This document shows positions 1 to 8,781 of a DNA stretch of 64,000 nt, in pieces. Source of the stretch: Massilia sp. CFBP 13721 (lineage in GTDB: Bacteria > Pseudomonadota > Gammaproteobacteria > Burkholderiales > Burkholderiaceae_D); contig NZ_JACYUY010000015.1 in assembly GCF_014842025.1 (NCBI RefSeq), positions 63,965 through 127,964 on the forward strand, read 5' to 3'. Within the stretch, counting starts at the first letter, position 1, and every line of letters starts with the position of its first letter. Both the position numbers and the translations under genes were made by a program. The notes beneath the pieces were generated by a model. The model had not been told where the DNA came from and did no database searches. It worked only from the letters and a program-made list of their open reading frames with translations.

Positions 1-708
1 GGAACGCCGAACAAGGACTACTGGTGGTGGGCGGACGGGCTGTACATGGTGATGCCGGTCATGACCAAACTGTACAAGCTGACCGGCGAGCGCCGCTATC
101 TCGACAAGCTGCACGCGTACTTCCTGTACGCCGATCAGCTGATGTTCGACGCCGAGGCCGGCCTGTACTACCGCGACGCGAAATACGTCTACCCGAAGCA
201 CAAGAGCGCGAACGGGGGCAAGGATTTCTGGGCGCGTGGCGATGGCTGGGTGTTCGCCGGCCTGGCCAAGGTGCTGGCCGACCTGCCGCGCGACCATCCC
301 GCGTACACGCTCTGCCTGGACCGCTTCCGGCGCATGGCCGTGGCGCTGCGCGCCGCGCAGCAGGCCGACGGCTACTGGACGCGCAGCCTGCTCGACCCGG
401 CGCATGCGCCCGGCCCCGAAACCAGCGGCACCGCCTTCTTCACCTATGGCTTCCTGTGGGGGATGAACCATGGTGTGCTGGATCGCGCCACCCATGCGCC
501 GCTGGTGGAAAGGAGCTGGCGCTTCCTGACCCAGGTGGCGCTGCAGCCGAGCGGCAAGCTGGGCTACGTGCAGCCGATCGGCGAACGCGCGATTCCCGGC
601 CAGGTGGTCGACCGCGAATCGACCGCGCCGTTTGGCGTGGGCGCCTTCCTGCTGGCCGCGGCCGAAATGACCAGGTTCATCGACAACAACGCACAGGGAC
701 CAGCATGA
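1..708 (+). CDS. GH105 unsaturated rhamnogalacturonyl hydrolase, C-terminal part (5' end outside window)
   Basis: The reading frame is open from base 1 and ends at TGA 706-708, so only the last 235 residues are seen. GH105 enzymes remove the unsaturated uronic acid left at the non-reducing end of oligosaccharides by pectin and RG lyases. Visible family hallmarks are the Trp-rich WWWADGLYMVMPVM near the left edge, FWARGDGW in the middle and ETSGTAFFTYGF towards the end, all part of an alpha/alpha barrel. An internal ATG at 46 is not the true start, because conserved sequence precedes it. The stop overlaps the next start (ATGA), so translation is probably coupled to the GH35 gene. GH88 is a related but less likely assignment. 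Confidence 0.85.
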   Translation, partial: GTPNKDYWWWADGLYMVMPVMTKLYKLTGERRYLDKLHAYFLYADQLMFDAEAGLYYRDAKYVYPKHKSANGGKDFWARGDGWVFAGLAKVLADLPRDHPAYTLCLDRFRRMAVALRAAQQADGYWTRSLLDPAHAPGPETSGTAFFTYGFLWGMNHGVLDRATHAPLVERSWRFLTQVALQPSGKLGYVQPIGERAIPGQVVDRESTAPFGVGAFLLAAAEMTRFIDNNAQGPA

Positions 709-3065
709 CCATGCATCCTCAACGCCGCCGCCTGTTGCAAGGCGTCGCCATTGGCGGCGCCTTGCTGCCCTTCGCCGCCCCTGTGCAGGCCCAGGACGCC
801 GCCGCCCGTTTCTCGATCGGGACAAGCGATTTCCTCCTCGACGGCAAACCGCTCCAGATCCGCTGCGGCGAAATGCACTTTGCCCGCGTGCCGCGCGAAT
901 ACTGGCGCCACCGCTTGCAGGCGATCAAGGCGATGGGCCTGAATACCGTCTGCGCCTACCTGTTCTGGAATTACCACGAATGGCGCGAGGGGAGATACGA
1001 CTGGCGCGGCCAGCGCGACGCCGCCGAGTTCTGCCGCCTGGCCCAGGCCGAAGGCCTGTGGGTGATCCTGCGTCCGGGCCCGTATGCCTGCGCCGAATGG
1101 GAAATGGGCGGGCTGCCCTGGTGGCTGCTCAAGCACGAAGGCGACGCCTTCCTGCGCACGCGCGACGAACGCTTCACGCGGCCGGTACGGCGCTGGCTGG
1201 CGGAAGTCGGCCGGGTGCTGGGACCGCAGCAGGTCAGCCGCGGCGGTCCGATCCTGATGGTGCAGGTCGAGAACGAATACGGCTTTTTCGGCGAAGACCT
1301 CGACTACATGCGCGCCATGCGCGCGATCCTGCTCGACGCCTTCGACGTGCCGCTGTTCCAGTGCAATCCGACGAATGCGGTGGCGAAGACCCATATTCCC
1401 GAGCTGTTCTCGGTGGCGAATTTCGGCAGCGACCCGCAAGCGGGCTTCAAGGCGCTGGCCGCGGTCCAGCAAGGGCCGCTGATGTGCGGCGAATACTATT
1501 CCGGCTGGTTCGACACCTGGGGCGCGCCGCACCGCCGCGGCAGCGCCGACAAGGCGGTGGCCGACATCAAGACCATGCTGGCGGCGAACGGCTCGTTCAG
1601 CCTGTACATGGCGCACGGCGGCACCACCTTCGGCTTGTGGGGCGGTTGCGACCGGCCGTTTCGGCCGGATACGACCAGCTACGACTACGACGCGCCGATC
1701 AGCGAAGCCGGCTGGGTCGGCGAAAAATTCCAGGCGTACCGCGACGGCATCCGCCCCTTCCTCGCGGCCGGAGAGACGCTGCCGCCCGCACCGGCGCCGC
1801 TGCCGGTGATCGCCATCGGCGAATTCGCCTTGAGCGAATCGGCGGGCGTGTTCGCCAACCTGCCGCGGCGCGCGATCCGCGCCGTGTCGCCGCGCCCGAT
1901 CGAACAGTACGACATCAGCCGCGGCCTGGTGGCGTACCGGGTCACGCTGCCGGCCGGCCCGGCCGGAGTGCTGGAAGCGGCGCGCGTGCGCGACCTGGCC
2001 TGGGTGTATGTCGATGGCCGCGAGGTCGGCACGATGGACACGCGCCAGCGCCGCTTCCACGTCGACCTGCCGGCGCGCACCAGGCCGGTCACAATCGATA
2101 TCCTGCTCTACACGATCGCGCGCGTAAACTTCGGCGTCGAGATCCATGACCGCAAGGGCTTGCACGGGCCGGTGCGCTTCGTGCCGCAAGGGGGCGCGCC
2201 GCAGGCAGTCGAAGGCTGGACGATCCGTGCCATCGACTTCGACGCCGACGGACAGCTGCCGCCGCTCGCCTTCAAGCGCGGGCGCGCCAAGGGGCCGGCG
2301 TTCTGGCGTGGCGGCTTCGAGGTCCGTGAGACGGGAGATACCTTCCTCGACATGTCCGGCTGGGGCCAGGGCATCGTCTGGATCAACGGCCGCTGCCTGG
2401 GGCGCTACTGGAGCATCGGCCCGACCCAGACCATGTACCTGCCGGGGCCGTGGATGAAGCGCGGACGCAACGAGGTGGTGGTGCTCGACCTGACCGGGCC
2501 GCGCCGCGCCACCATCACGGGCGTGAAGCTGCCGATCCTCGACCAGCTGCATCCCGAGCGCGACCTGCCGCGGCCGGCGAGCAAGGTGCGCCCGCAGCTC
2601 GACGGCGTGGCGCCCATCCACGAGGGCGAATTCGCGCCCGGCGCCGCGCGCCAGGACGTGCGCTTTGGCCGGCTTGTCGCCGGCCGCCAGTTCTGCCTCG
2701 AGTCGCTCGACGCCTTCGACGGCAAGGACTTCGCCGCGGTGGCCGAGATCGCGCTGCTCGATGCGTCCGGCAAGACGCTGAACCAGTCCGCCTGGACCAT
2801 CGCCTACGCCAGCAGCGAAGAAGCCGGCAAGGAAGACGGCTCGGCGCTCAACGCCATCAACGGCCAGGCCAGCGACCACTGGCACACGCGCTACAGCGGC
2901 AAGACCCCGGCAGGCGGCCATCCGCACCGCCTGATCATCGACCTCGGTGGCCGGGTCGAGGTGAGCGGCCTGCGCTACACGCCGCGCCAGGGCGCGGACG
3001 GGGTGACCGGACGTATCCGGCATTATCGGGTGTATATGGGCGACAAGCTGGTGGCGCCGATCTGA
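705..3065 (+). CDS. GH35 beta-galactosidase, Tat-type signal, C-terminal discoidin-like domain
   Basis: This 786-residue enzyme probably releases beta-linked galactose from galactan or RG-I side chains in the periplasm or outside the cell. The N-terminus has RRRLLQG followed by a hydrophobic stretch and an Ala-rich cleavage region, as in Tat signals. The GH35 barrel shows GPYACAEWEMGGLPWW (about 125-140), the acid/base Glu191 in VENEY and the nucleophile Glu263 in CGEYYSGWFDTW. Beta-sandwich domains follow, and the last ~130 residues resemble an F5/8 type C (discoidin) carbohydrate-binding module. The start at 705 overlaps the upstream stop and places the signal peptide first; the same frame is open back to 24, but that extension is a shadow of the GH105 gene. 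Confidence 0.9.
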   Translation: MTMHPQRRRLLQGVAIGGALLPFAAPVQAQDAAARFSIGTSDFLLDGKPLQIRCGEMHFARVPREYWRHRLQAIKAMGLNTVCAYLFWNYHEWREGRYDWRGQRDAAEFCRLAQAEGLWVILRPGPYACAEWEMGGLPWWLLKHEGDAFLRTRDERFTRPVRRWLAEVGRVLGPQQVSRGGPILMVQVENEYGFFGEDLDYMRAMRAILLDAFDVPLFQCNPTNAVAKTHIPELFSVANFGSDPQAGFKALAAVQQGPLMCGEYYSGWFDTWGAPHRRGSADKAVADIKTMLAANGSFSLYMAHGGTTFGLWGGCDRPFRPDTTSYDYDAPISEAGWVGEKFQAYRDGIRPFLAAGETLPPAPAPLPVIAIGEFALSESAGVFANLPRRAIRAVSPRPIEQYDISRGLVAYRVTLPAGPAGVLEAARVRDLAWVYVDGREVGTMDTRQRRFHVDLPARTRPVTIDILLYTIARVNFGVEIHDRKGLHGPVRFVPQGGAPQAVEGWTIRAIDFDADGQLPPLAFKRGRAKGPAFWRGGFEVRETGDTFLDMSGWGQGIVWINGRCLGRYWSIGPTQTMYLPGPWMKRGRNEVVVLDLTGPRRATITGVKLPILDQLHPERDLPRPASKVRPQLDGVAPIHEGEFAPGAARQDVRFGRLVAGRQFCLESLDAFDGKDFAAVAEIALLDASGKTLNQSAWTIAYASSEEAGKEDGSALNAINGQASDHWHTRYSGKTPAGGHPHRLIIDLGGRVEVSGLRYTPRQGADGVTGRIRHYRVYMGDKLVAPI

Positions 3066-3682
3066 TGCGTCGCGAGGTATCACCCGGTGGCTGAACGCGT
3101 GGGCGGCGCATCCGCAGCGTGGCCGCACGCGTTGGGGTGGAGCCGACCACCCTACGTCCTGTTGCATCGGTAAGGTGGTCGGCTCCACCCGGGATCGTGC
3201 GTCGTAGCGACGTGTGCGCCGGCCACGCGTTCACGCGGCGCGCGAGTCGTCGCGAGGTATGACCCGGCGGTTGAACGCTACAGTTACGTGTCCGATATAC
3301 CTGTAGGGTGGGCGGCTATACCCAGGCGTATGCGTACCTGCTGCCTGACTGCCGCCCACGCGTTCAACCAGCAGGCGATTCGTCGCGAGGTATCACGCGG
3401 TGGTTGAACGCGTGGGCGGCGCACGGCAGCGTGGGTGCATGCGTCCGGGTGGAGCCGCCCACCCTACGCCCTGCTGCATATCGTAGGGTGGGCGCCCCTG
3501 TGCCCACGCGGTTCGGGGTCGGCACGTACGCGGCGTGGAACTATGGCGCGCGTCGATCACGTCCCGGAAACATCGCTGCCGCATGCAAACGGATACGGTG
3601 CACCGCGTGGGCTCGGGGCGCCCACCCTACGGCCTGCTGCACCGGCAGGGCGGTTGGCCATACCGGGGTAACGACCCAACCT
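3066..3682. repeat. Intergenic cluster of REP-like palindromic repeats
   Basis: No gene is seen in this 617-bp gap. It is packed with copies of a palindromic element whose ends read GTAGGGTGGGC and GCCCACGCG. Examples are 3303-3362, the inverted copy about 3410-3475, 3482-3511 and about 3605-3635. A leader reading CGTCGCGAGGTATCAC or a close variant occurs three times, at about 3068, 3248 and 3381. A perfect 17-bp inverted repeat, GGGTGGAGCCGACCACC, occupies 3135-3151 and 3174-3190. Small open frames here translate repeat sequence only. The gap separates convergent genes, so the hairpins may also protect or end transcripts. Confidence 0.85.
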
Positions 3683-4765
3683 TTACCGTCCCGCGGCGGC
3701 AAGCGGAGCGGAGCGGTCGAGCCGACGCTGCATGAGTTCCCTGGCCACCGCCAGCGCGTCGTCGGGCTTCGCCGCGATGTCCGGAATGACGCCCACGCCT
3801 TCCCAGTTTCCCTGGGTGATCGGGCTGATGGTGCGTCGGCTCGGTATCACGGCCAGGAAATGCTCGGCAATCCGATAAGGACGAGCGGGGTGGGCGCCGC
3901 CCCAGGTGCGCGCGCCGATTACCGTGGCGCGTTTCATGGCCTGCATCGTGTAGGCGAAGTCTTCGCCGGCGGACATCGTGCCGGGGCCAGCCAGGATCAG
4001 GACCGGCTTCGTGCCGCCATAGCGTTTGCCGCCCAGCGTGTCTTGGGTCCACTGCTGCGTGCTGATGCCGGTATTGCGGTCCCAGATGTCGTTCAGGCGC
4101 GTACGCCCGTCGACGAAATAGCTGGCCAGCAGGGCCACCGCTTGCGGCGTGCCGCCGCCGTTGCTGCGCAGGTCGACGATGAGGCCGTCGGTGCCGGCAA
4201 GTTCGTTCATCGTCGTGGCGTATTTTTCGGTCATGAGGAAATCGGGCGGGAAGCCGGACAACTTCAGGTAGCCGATGTTGGGGCTCAGGTGCTCGACCTG
4301 TTCCACGCTCTCGTTTGCCCTGCGGCGCATGAGCAGGCGCACGAGCAGGTTGGTACGCTGTTCCCACTCCGCTTGCGACGCCGGTGGCGGCTTCACGGCA
4401 TCGTCGTGCGGCACCGGCCGGGCGCTGAACCAGACCGACATATGCAGGTCACGGGCGACGCCGCGCAGGTCGTCAGTGAGCTGCTTTGCCAGCGCTCTGC
4501 CATCCGTGAACCCATCGTACTTGCCCTCCTGCTGGCGCCGGCGCAGCACCGCTTCCATCTGCCTGGCCTTGTCGGGAAAGACATAGTGATCGTTCAGCTT
4601 CGCCACCAGCGCATCGATTGCCTGCACCCGCATTGCGCTGTCGACGACGACCTTCGGCGGTGGACGCAAGTCGTCCCATAGTGGCCGCCACAGGGGCAAG
4701 GTGGCAAGGGCGCCGATTGCGGTCAGCACCAGCAAAGACGGGATGACGATCCATTTTTTTTTCAT
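3683..4765 (-). CDS. S41-family (tricorn/IRBP-like) serine peptidase, membrane-anchored or secreted
   Basis: This is a 360-residue protein with a lysine-rich N-terminus and one hydrophobic segment (about 5-25), a signal anchor or signal peptide. A long N-terminal helical region precedes the S41 catalytic fold. Visible are the DGLIVDLRSNGGGT strand-turn and the GTMSAGEDFAY motif carrying the likely nucleophile Ser265. The Lys general base of CtpA enzymes is not obvious, so it is closer to the tricorn/IRBP branch. The start is set at 4765 because AGAGG lies about six bases upstream; the ATG at 4771 directly abuts that site. It has no evident link to sugar use, stands alone and has a 3' end facing the repeat cluster. 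Confidence 0.8.
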   Translation of the reverse strand: MKKKWIVIPSLLVLTAIGALATLPLWRPLWDDLRPPPKVVVDSAMRVQAIDALVAKLNDHYVFPDKARQMEAVLRRRQQEGKYDGFTDGRALAKQLTDDLRGVARDLHMSVWFSARPVPHDDAVKPPPASQAEWEQRTNLLVRLLMRRRANESVEQVEHLSPNIGYLKLSGFPPDFLMTEKYATTMNELAGTDGLIVDLRSNGGGTPQAVALLASYFVDGRTRLNDIWDRNTGISTQQWTQDTLGGKRYGGTKPVLILAGPGTMSAGEDFAYTMQAMKRATVIGARTWGGAHPARPYRIAEHFLAVIPSRRTISPITQGNWEGVGVIPDIAAKPDDALAVARELMQRRLDRSAPLAAAGR

Positions 4766-5033
4766 TTTCATCCTCTGGCTGTAGCACGTGGGTTAATGTG
4801 GAATCAGGCGCATCAGAAACGATTTCTTCATCGATGAGGTAACGATGTGAATTGAGAATGGCACAACCATTGCTATGTACTAGCAATTATTACTGCGTCT
4901 CTGGCGTACTTGTGGGGAGGTTCGGCTGGCGTGGGGATTCAGCGCAGAAGCGAATCGGATCGGAACAAGCGCAAGACGAGACCGCCCCACGAATGGGGCA
5001 GCGAAAGCGCTCGGGAAGTGGCTTGCGGGGGAC

Positions 5034-5054
5034 GCGCCTGAATGCTTCAGGCGC
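5034..5054 (-). terminator. Hairpin at the end of the galT-galK-DUF2264 operon
   Basis: A perfect 8-bp stem, GCGCCTGA paired with TCAGGCGC around a five-base loop, touches the last base of the DUF2264 stop codon. No T-run follows on the minus strand, so a classical intrinsic terminator is not established; it may be an end-stabilising hairpin. Confidence 0.4.
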
Positions 5055-6307
5055 TAGTACTTGACCGGATAATCCTTGGCAAACGGCTGCCCGGCGAACG
5101 CCTTCTTCTGGGTCCACGCCTGCGCTGGCGCCGTCCAGTAGGAATCGGTCTCGGGCAGGCCGAGCGGCAGGAAGCTGGCCGAGGCGATGTACATGCTGCC
5201 GTTGTTGGAATACCAGTCGCCCAGTTGCGGCTGGTGGCCGACGAAGCCGATGGTGAGATAACCGTCGCGGGTGAAGTTGCCCGGCTCGCTCCAGATCGCC
5301 TTGTGCACCGCATGCATGGCGGCGCGCACCTGGCCCTCGGGCAGGCTGGCCGGCAGCTGCTTGCGCCAGGCCAGCAGCGCCAGCGGCTGGAAGGCGGCGG
5401 TGCGGTAGGTCAGCGAGCGGCCGATCGGCGGAAAGCTGCCCTCGGGCGAGACGAAGCGTTCCAGGTGCTCGGCGTAGCGCTGCATGCGCTTGAGGGCCTG
5501 GGCGTGCAATTCCGCCGGCTTGGCGTTCCAGAACGGCGCCTTGAAGCGCGCCAGCACTTCCAGGATCTCGACCATCATCGGATGCATGACAAAGGCGCCG
5601 TAATAGTCGAAGTGGAAGGCGTCGCCATCCTTGACCCAGCCGTCGCCGACATACCATTCGTTGATCTTGCGGATCGCGCCGTTCAGGCGCATCGGGTCGT
5701 GTTCCTCGCCGATGGAAAGCAGCCAGGCTTCGTTCATCGCGGCGAACAGCAGCCAGTTGATGTAGGGCGGATCGATGCGGCGCAGCGCCTTGATTTCGGC
5801 GACGATGCGCCCCTTGGTAACGCTGTCGAGCGGGTCCCACAGCACGCCTGGCGCGCGCATCAGCGCATTCGTGAAATAGGCCGAATCGACCAGTGCCTGG
5901 CCGCCGCCTTTCCACGCCAGGTAGTCCGGGCTGGCGGGATCGACCGCGTTCACGTAGCTTTGCAGGGCGAGCTGCTGCAGGCGGCGCCGGGTGCGGCCCT
6001 CCGCCGTGTCGGTCGCGGGCAGTGCCAGCCAGGGCGCCGCGCCCGCCATCAGGCGCGCGAAGCATTCGAGGTAGGCGACGCGGCGGTCGCGCCCGTCCCA
6101 GGTCGGGCTCAGTTCCAGCGCAAAGTGCTTTTGCAGTGTGCCGTTGGCCATGTTCGACAGCACCGGCTCGGCCATTTTCTGCAGCAGGCCGGCCATGAAG
6201 GCACGCTCGCCCGTGGGTGTAACAGCCGGCACGGCGGCGCCGGCCGTCGCCAGCGCACCGCTGGCCGATCCGGCCGCCACCATGCGCATGAAGTGTCGTC
6301 GTTCCAT
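5054..6307 (-). CDS. DUF2264 family protein, Tat-type signal; probable polysaccharide-processing enzyme
   Basis: This 417-residue protein begins MERRHFMRMVAAG, a twin-arginine-like signal, so it probably acts outside the cytoplasm. The body is Trp- and Tyr-rich and fits the DUF2264 alpha/alpha barrel: NWLLFAAMNEAW, DGWVKDGDAFHFDYYGAFVM and GSFPPIGRSLTYRTAAFQ. Related families act on uronic acid-containing glycans, and I recall some DUF2264 members being classified as glycoside hydrolases; the substrate here cannot be read from sequence. The start was chosen at the ATG opening the Tat motif; no good ribosome site precedes it. It begins 20 bp after galK, in the same orientation, so it is probably the third gene of the galactose operon. 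Confidence 0.7.
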   Translation of the reverse strand: MERRHFMRMVAAGSASGALATAGAAVPAVTPTGERAFMAGLLQKMAEPVLSNMANGTLQKHFALELSPTWDGRDRRVAYLECFARLMAGAAPWLALPATDTAEGRTRRRLQQLALQSYVNAVDPASPDYLAWKGGGQALVDSAYFTNALMRAPGVLWDPLDSVTKGRIVAEIKALRRIDPPYINWLLFAAMNEAWLLSIGEEHDPMRLNGAIRKINEWYVGDGWVKDGDAFHFDYYGAFVMHPMMVEILEVLARFKAPFWNAKPAELHAQALKRMQRYAEHLERFVSPEGSFPPIGRSLTYRTAAFQPLALLAWRKQLPASLPEGQVRAAMHAVHKAIWSEPGNFTRDGYLTIGFVGHQPQLGDWYSNNGSMYIASASFLPLGLPETDSYWTAPAQAWTQKKAFAGQPFAKDYPVKY

Positions 6308-6327
6308 GTGCTGCCCGGCCACGCGCG

Positions 6328-7491
6328 TCACACTGTCGCCAGGCCGGCGCCGCCGGCGGCGCGGCACACGTAGATCGTGGCAGCCTCGCCGTTCGGGGCA
6401 CGGTAGCTTTCTCCAACCGCCGCGCGCACCGTCTCGACCAGCGCCTGCGGCACCAGCGCCACCACGCAGCCGCCGAAGCCGCCGCCGGTCATGCGCACGC
6501 CGCCGGCGTTGCCGATCACGTCCTTGACGATGCCGACCAGCTGGTCGATGGGCGGCACGGTGATCTCGAAGTCGTCGCGCATCGAGGCATGCGAAGCGGC
6601 CATCAGCTCGCCCATGCGTTCGAGGTCGCCGGCGGCCAGCGCCTGCGCCGCCGCGGCCACGCGTGCGTTCTCGGTGACGACGTGACGCGCACGGCGCAGC
6701 ACGATCGGGTCGAGCTCGGCGCCGCGCGCATCGAGCATGGCCATGTCGACGTCGCGCAGGGCGGGCACGCCAAAATGGCGCGCCGCCTCCTCGCATTGCA
6801 GGCGGCGCGTGTTGTAGGCGCTGTCGACCAGGCCACGCGTGACCTGCGAATTGAAGATCATGATCGCGGCGCCGGCCGGAATCGGCACCGGTTCCACCGC
6901 CAGCGAGCGGCAGTCGATCATCAGGGCATGGTCCTGGATGCCGGCGGCGGAACTGATCTGGTCCATGTTGCCGCACTTGCAGCCGACGAAGTCGTTTTCG
7001 GCGCGCTGGGCGATCAGCGCCAGGTCGATCGGCGTCCAGCCTTCGAAGCCCGGCAGCGACGCGAACAGCCGGCACACCGCCACCGACAGCGACGCCGACG
7101 ACGACAGGCCGGCGCCTTGCGGAACGTCGCCGGCAATGGCCAGGTCCATGCCGCGCATCGGCAGTCCACGCCGCACCATCTCGTCGATGACGCCGCGCAC
7201 GTAGTTGGCCCACATCGGCGCGTCCAGGCGCGCGATCGGCGCGTCGAGCGAATATGCGTCGATGGCGCCGTCGTAGTCGGCGGCCACCACGCGCACCAGG
7301 TGGTCGTCGCGCTGGCGCGCCACGATCACGGTGCGGTAGTCGATCGCGCAGGGCAGCACCAGGCCATCGTTGTAGTCGGTATGTTCGCCGATCAGGTTGA
7401 CGCGGCCCGGCGCCTGGACGCGGATCGACTCGGCTTCGCCAAAGGCGGCATGGAAAATGGCGGCCGCACGGGCCATGGGAGAATTGGGCAT
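6328..7491 (-). CDS. galK: Galactokinase
   Basis: This 387-residue GHMP kinase phosphorylates D-galactose with ATP to galactose 1-phosphate, the entry to the Leloir pathway. The galactokinase signature [15 protein letters not shown] is at residues 29-43, the ATP-binding loop [14 protein letters not shown] lies in the middle, and the C-terminal GHMP motif GGGFGGC is present. Length matches the family (about 380). It lies 7 bp downstream of galT and is followed by the DUF2264 gene. Neither galE nor galM is in the window. With a GH35 and GH2 enzymes and a GH97 nearby, galactose released from pectic galactan is the likely substrate source. Confidence 0.96.
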   Translation of the reverse strand: MPNSPMARAAAIFHAAFGEAESIRVQAPGRVNLIGEHTDYNDGLVLPCAIDYRTVIVARQRDDHLVRVVAADYDGAIDAYSLDAPIARLDAPMWANYVRGVIDEMVRRGLPMRGMDLAIAGDVPQGAGLSSSASLSVAVCRLFASLPGFEGWTPIDLALIAQRAENDFVGCKCGNMDQISSAAGIQDHALMIDCRSLAVEPVPIPAGAAIMIFNSQVTRGLVDSAYNTRRLQCEEAARHFGVPALRDVDMAMLDARGAELDPIVLRRARHVVTENARVAAAAQALAAGDLERMGELMAASHASMRDDFEITVPPIDQLVGIVKDVIGNAGGVRMTGGGFGGCVVALVPQALVETVRAAVGESYRAPNGEAATIYVCRAAGGAGLATV

Positions 7492-7498
7492 GTTTTAG

Positions 7499-8557
7499 TT
7501 ATCGTTGTTGGTTATTCGCGTCGGTGGCGTGCAGATAGTGAACGTCCGATACCGCGCGCAGCTGGGCGGCCGCCTGTTCCGGCGTCAGGTCGCGCTGGGT
7601 CTCGGCCAGCATCTCGAAGCCGACCATGAACTTGCGCACCGAGGCCGAGCGCAGCAGGGGCGGGTAGAAGTGGGCGTGCAGCTGCCATGGCGCCGTGTCG
7701 TCGTCTCCATACGGCGCACCGTGCCAGCCCATCGAGTACGGGAAGGAGCACTGGAACAGGTTGTCGTAGCGGATGGTGAGCTGGCGCAGGGCCAGCGCCA
7801 GGTCGGCGCGCTGCTCGGTATTCAGGTCTTCCAGGCGCTTGACCGCGAAGCGCGGCAGCAGCAGGGTTTCGAACGGCCAGCTGGCCCAGTAGGGCACCAC
7901 GGCGAGCCAATGTTCGGTGCTGACGACGACGCGTTCGCCGGATGCCGCTTCGCGCTCCACGTAGTCGAGCAGCATCGGCTTGCCCTGCTGCGCGAAGTAG
8001 TCGCGCTGCTGGACGTCTTCGGTGGCCGGCAGGTCGGGCAGGAAGCTGCTGGCCCAGATCTGTCCGTGCGGGTGCGGATTCGAGCAGCCCATCACGGCGC
8101 CCTTGTTCTCGAATACCTGCACCCAGCGGTGGCTGGCGCCGAGTTCCGCGGCTTGTTCGCACCAGGTGTCGATCACGGCTTCGATCGCCGGCAGGGTCAG
8201 CAGCGGCAGCGATTTGCCGTGGTCCGGCGAGAAGCAGATGACGCGGCTGGTGCCGCGCACGCTCATGGTCTGGAACAGCGGGTCGGCGCCGGGCGCGGCG
8301 TCGGGCGTGTCGGCTTTCAGGGCGGCGAAGTCGTTGGTGAACACATAAGTGCCTTCGTACGACGGATTCTGCTCGCCGTTGACGCGCGTATTGCCGGCGC
8401 ACAGATAGCAGGACGGGTCGTGGGCGGGCTGCACCGTGCGGTCGACGGCTTCCTGCTGGCCCTGCCACGGACGCTTGGCGCGGTGCGGCGACACCAGCAC
8501 CCATTCGCCCATCAGGGGGTTGTAGCGGCGGTGGGGATCATCCGAAGGGTTGAACAT
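7499..8557 (-). CDS. galT: Galactose-1-phosphate uridylyltransferase
   Basis: This 352-residue enzyme exchanges UMP between UDP-glucose and galactose 1-phosphate. The active-site motif NPHPHGQIW contains the HxH pair with the covalently uridylylated His. A Cys pair near residue 50 (SCYLCAGN) fits the metal site of GalT proteins. A clear GAGGAA ribosome site sits upstream of the ATG. It is the first gene of a galT-galK-DUF2264 minus-strand unit and is divergent from the GH2 gene at 8782, sharing a 224-bp promoter region. Both length and motifs are normal. Confidence 0.96.
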   Translation of the reverse strand: MFNPSDDPHRRYNPLMGEWVLVSPHRAKRPWQGQQEAVDRTVQPAHDPSCYLCAGNTRVNGEQNPSYEGTYVFTNDFAALKADTPDAAPGADPLFQTMSVRGTSRVICFSPDHGKSLPLLTLPAIEAVIDTWCEQAAELGASHRWVQVFENKGAVMGCSNPHPHGQIWASSFLPDLPATEDVQQRDYFAQQGKPMLLDYVEREAASGERVVVSTEHWLAVVPYWASWPFETLLLPRFAVKRLEDLNTEQRADLALALRQLTIRYDNLFQCSFPYSMGWHGAPYGDDDTAPWQLHAHFYPPLLRSASVRKFMVGFEMLAETQRDLTPEQAAAQLRAVSDVHYLHATDANNQQR

Positions 8558-8583
8558 GGGTTCCTCTTTTCAGGTAAAAAGTT

Positions 8584-8608
8584 CTCAGCAGTGCCGCCCC
8601 ATGCTGAG
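8584..8608 (-). promoter_or_regulatory. Inverted repeat in the galT leader
   Basis: CTCAGCA (8584-8590) and TGCTGAG (8602-8608) form a perfect 7-bp inverted repeat 27 bp upstream of the galT ATG. GC-rich GCCGCC/GGCGGC segments just around it could nest a second stem. It may be a leader hairpin or an operator; nothing decides between these. Confidence 0.35.
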
Positions 8609-8781
8609 CATGGCGGCGGCGGAATCTTTGCACAAAAATCAATCCATGACCAAGGAGCTGGCGAAACTCTCAATGGGCTGATCATTTATACCAAATCCGG
8701 CGCCGAACCCCTGTTTTGCTTGCGGCGGCGGCCAGCCCCTGCATAGACTGGCAGCCCGTTCATGTTGATGAATGCATCACG

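Noticed and set aside
564-3188. An 874-residue antisense frame over the GH35 gene
   Set aside because: It has low-complexity composition and no motif; the GH35 plus frame has full catalytic motifs.
3308-4681. A 457-residue plus-strand frame across the repeat cluster and the S41 gene
   Set aside because: Its first part translates palindromic repeats and the rest is antisense to the S41 peptidase.
8716-8781. TTG start giving a longer GH2 protein
   Set aside because: It would put 22 non-hydrophobic residues before the signal peptide; ATG 8782 fits export.
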